Source: Strigamia acuminata
Taxonomy: Eukaryota > Arthropoda > Chilopoda > Geophilomorpha > Linotaeniidae
NCBI GenBank assembly: GCA_949358305.1
Contig: OX442316.1
Location: forward strand, 8,246,001-8,310,000
Length of the DNA stretch: 64,000 nucleotides
Direction: 5' to 3'
Shown: one piece after another, positions 62,571-64,000 of the stretch
Layout of the letters: each line of letters starts with the position of its first letter
Position numbering within the stretch: the first letter of the stretch is position 1
Notes under the pieces: model-generated
Database searches by the model: none
What the model saw: only the letters and a program-made list of their open reading frames with translations
Told to the model about the DNA's origin: nothing
Made by a program: the position numbers and the translations under genes

Positions 62571-63700
62571 GGTTTGCAGACAAAAGACGAAATAACAATA
62601 GATAAAATTATCAATTTCACTGGCCGTTCAGCATGTGCGTGCCCAGAAATGGAAGAGAACACAGAAAACCTTTATCTGGTTGTATAGACGAATATTAGAT
62701 TGGATTGCTCTCACCCAACTTCCTATATGATCGCTTCATCAAAGTTGGCCTAGATGCAATTGCTCAGGAAATATTTGGAGGGGACCAAACTTTTAGAACA
62801 CCCTGTATAGACCTCTTTTCGATATTGAGATTCTTAAACTTTCTGATTCCTCATAATACACATCCAATAATGAGGATCTGCGTATTAAACTACGGACTAT
62901 GCAAGAAGTCTCAGTGGGTAAAGTTCAACCGACAACAGTCAAGGTTTATGACTACTATGAACCAGGTTTGCAACCTTCAAACTTTTTGGAATTTTCTCTA
63001 CTACATATAGACAAATCTTGTGAAAGGTTTTACACCCCAGATGGCGGAAGCTCTATGTTGTCTCCAATTTGTGAAGGAAGGCAATGCCGCTGTGCTAAAA
63101 GTGAGTTAAATCTTCATATATTAATTTAAAATACAGAATGTATCACGGTGATAATTTTTAAGTAAAACATTTTTTAAAAACTCTGAATTCCCGAAAACTC
63201 GGAAGAACGCTGAAATCACCCGTAAACTCGGTAGACCTATGCCATGCTAACCATTATTGTTTTGATTTCAGGCCCATGCCCGCCATGTTTTCCGTTTGAG
63301 GAATGAATCTAACGCCAGAGAACAACGCAACCAACTCTTGCGCCGTGTTTGTGATGTACACAACTTTGGTAAATAAATTTAACTAAACAATAAACTCGAA
63401 AAAACAACTTGATTTTTGAAAAAAATTACTAGTGCGGAATGGAACATTGATTATGAAAACCCAAAGTGATGGTTTCACATCTTACGATTTCCTCGTCACC
63501 GAGATTCTGAAAGAAGGTAAATATCTCATCATCATTTAATTTTTTCAGGATGAACAATATTCCATCTTTAGGATTGCAGACAAAATAATAGATGAGATTA
63601 TCACTTTCACTGGCCGTTCAGCATGTGCGTGTCCAGAAATGGAAGAGAACACAGAAAACCTTTATCTGGTTGTATAGACGAATATTAGACGGGAGCATGC
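62571..63700 (+). pseudogene. Scrambled 3' relics of a third C3-like gene
   Basis: The order is: a C345C exon (62571-62692, FTGRSACACPEMEE), then earlier exons (62868-63103; TMQEVSVGKVQPTTVKVYDY, FYTPDGGSSMLSPICEGRQ), then GPCPPCFPFEE with an early stop (63272-63370), LVTEILKEG (63470-63515) and the first exon again (63570-63690). Both end copies carry the same internal deletion fusing the last two exons, so the deletion came before the local duplication. There is no start, thioester or anaphylatoxin, so it cannot make a C3-like protein. Confidence 0.85.
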
Positions 63701-64000
63701 GATACGATCAGCATCGCAATCGCGAGCGAGGTTTACATCAAAAAATACAAAATACACAAATTTAGTTCATGATTAGTGATTACCATTAAATAAAGTCATT
63801 TCACTCGTATTTTATCGGTAAATCAAAGCTAGATTTACTAATTTGAACAATAAAAACATAATTTTTAAATTTGTCTTACTTTTTCATTTTGGACTGGTTA
63901 GTTACGTTGTAGAACCATTTCTTGTTTCACCGTCATAGCTAGATTGAATAATTGTATTGCAGGTGCTTGCAGAACTTCGCCGAAAATTGATGCTTACAAG
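63701..64000. other. 3' flank of the relic, no gene seen
   Basis: This repeats the 3' untranslated region of genes A and B (AATCAAAGCTAGAT, GAACAATAAAAAC). Nothing else is visible up to the window edge. Confidence 0.5.

Overview
The window looks like a piece of an insect nuclear genome, most likely a beetle or another holometabolous insect. It is AT-rich, genes are split by short (50-100 bp) GT-AG introns, and it holds CYP4 P450s, an AMPA-type glutamate receptor, copia-type and other LTR elements and many small inverted-repeat elements. The species cannot be fixed from the sequence alone. Gene models were built by joining exons by eye at splice sites; 'start' and 'end' are CDS spans including introns.

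The left half (1-22 kb) is a gene-dense single-copy region. In order it holds: the 5' part of an unrecognised secreted protein (-), a BTB/BACK protein (-), a small RhoGAP-like protein (-), an AMPA-type ionotropic glutamate receptor (+), an intronless BTB-kelch protein (-), a many-exon membrane protein whose C-terminal third resembles the sperm calcium-channel subunit CATSPERG (-), the Hsp90 co-chaperone AHSA1 (+), the K63 deubiquitinase BRCC3/BRCC36 (-, with a probable U12-type AT-AC intron), a class A peptide GPCR (-) and an arylsulfatase B-like enzyme (+).

The middle (22-42 kb) is a CYP4 cluster. Three P450 genes appear intact (22235, 26639 and 38276). They are mixed with at least four P450 relics, and a segment of about 5-6 kb is present twice (roughly 24.5-36.8 kb and 36.8-42.3 kb). 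The first copy has been swollen by nested insertions: a full-length Ty1/copia element, a solo LTR inside a hairpin MITE, a second MITE, a short solo LTR and an 841-bp foldback element. Several insertions have an empty site in the other copy, so their relative order can be read directly.

The right part (42-64 kb) holds two tandem, nearly identical complement C3-like thioester protein genes. Each has a furin-type site, a six-cysteine anaphylatoxin module, a GCGEQ thioester, the downstream histidine and a C-terminal C345C/netrin module. A third copy survives only as scrambled 3' exons with a truncated promoter-like region. A P450 3' fragment lies upstream of each C3-like gene, showing that the duplicated unit spanned the CYP4/C3 boundary.

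The most notable observations are a C3-type complement pair in an insect that differs at the predicted C3a convertase site, the CATSPERG-like gene, the AT-AC intron of BRCC3, and the layered record of transposon insertion around the P450 pseudogenes.
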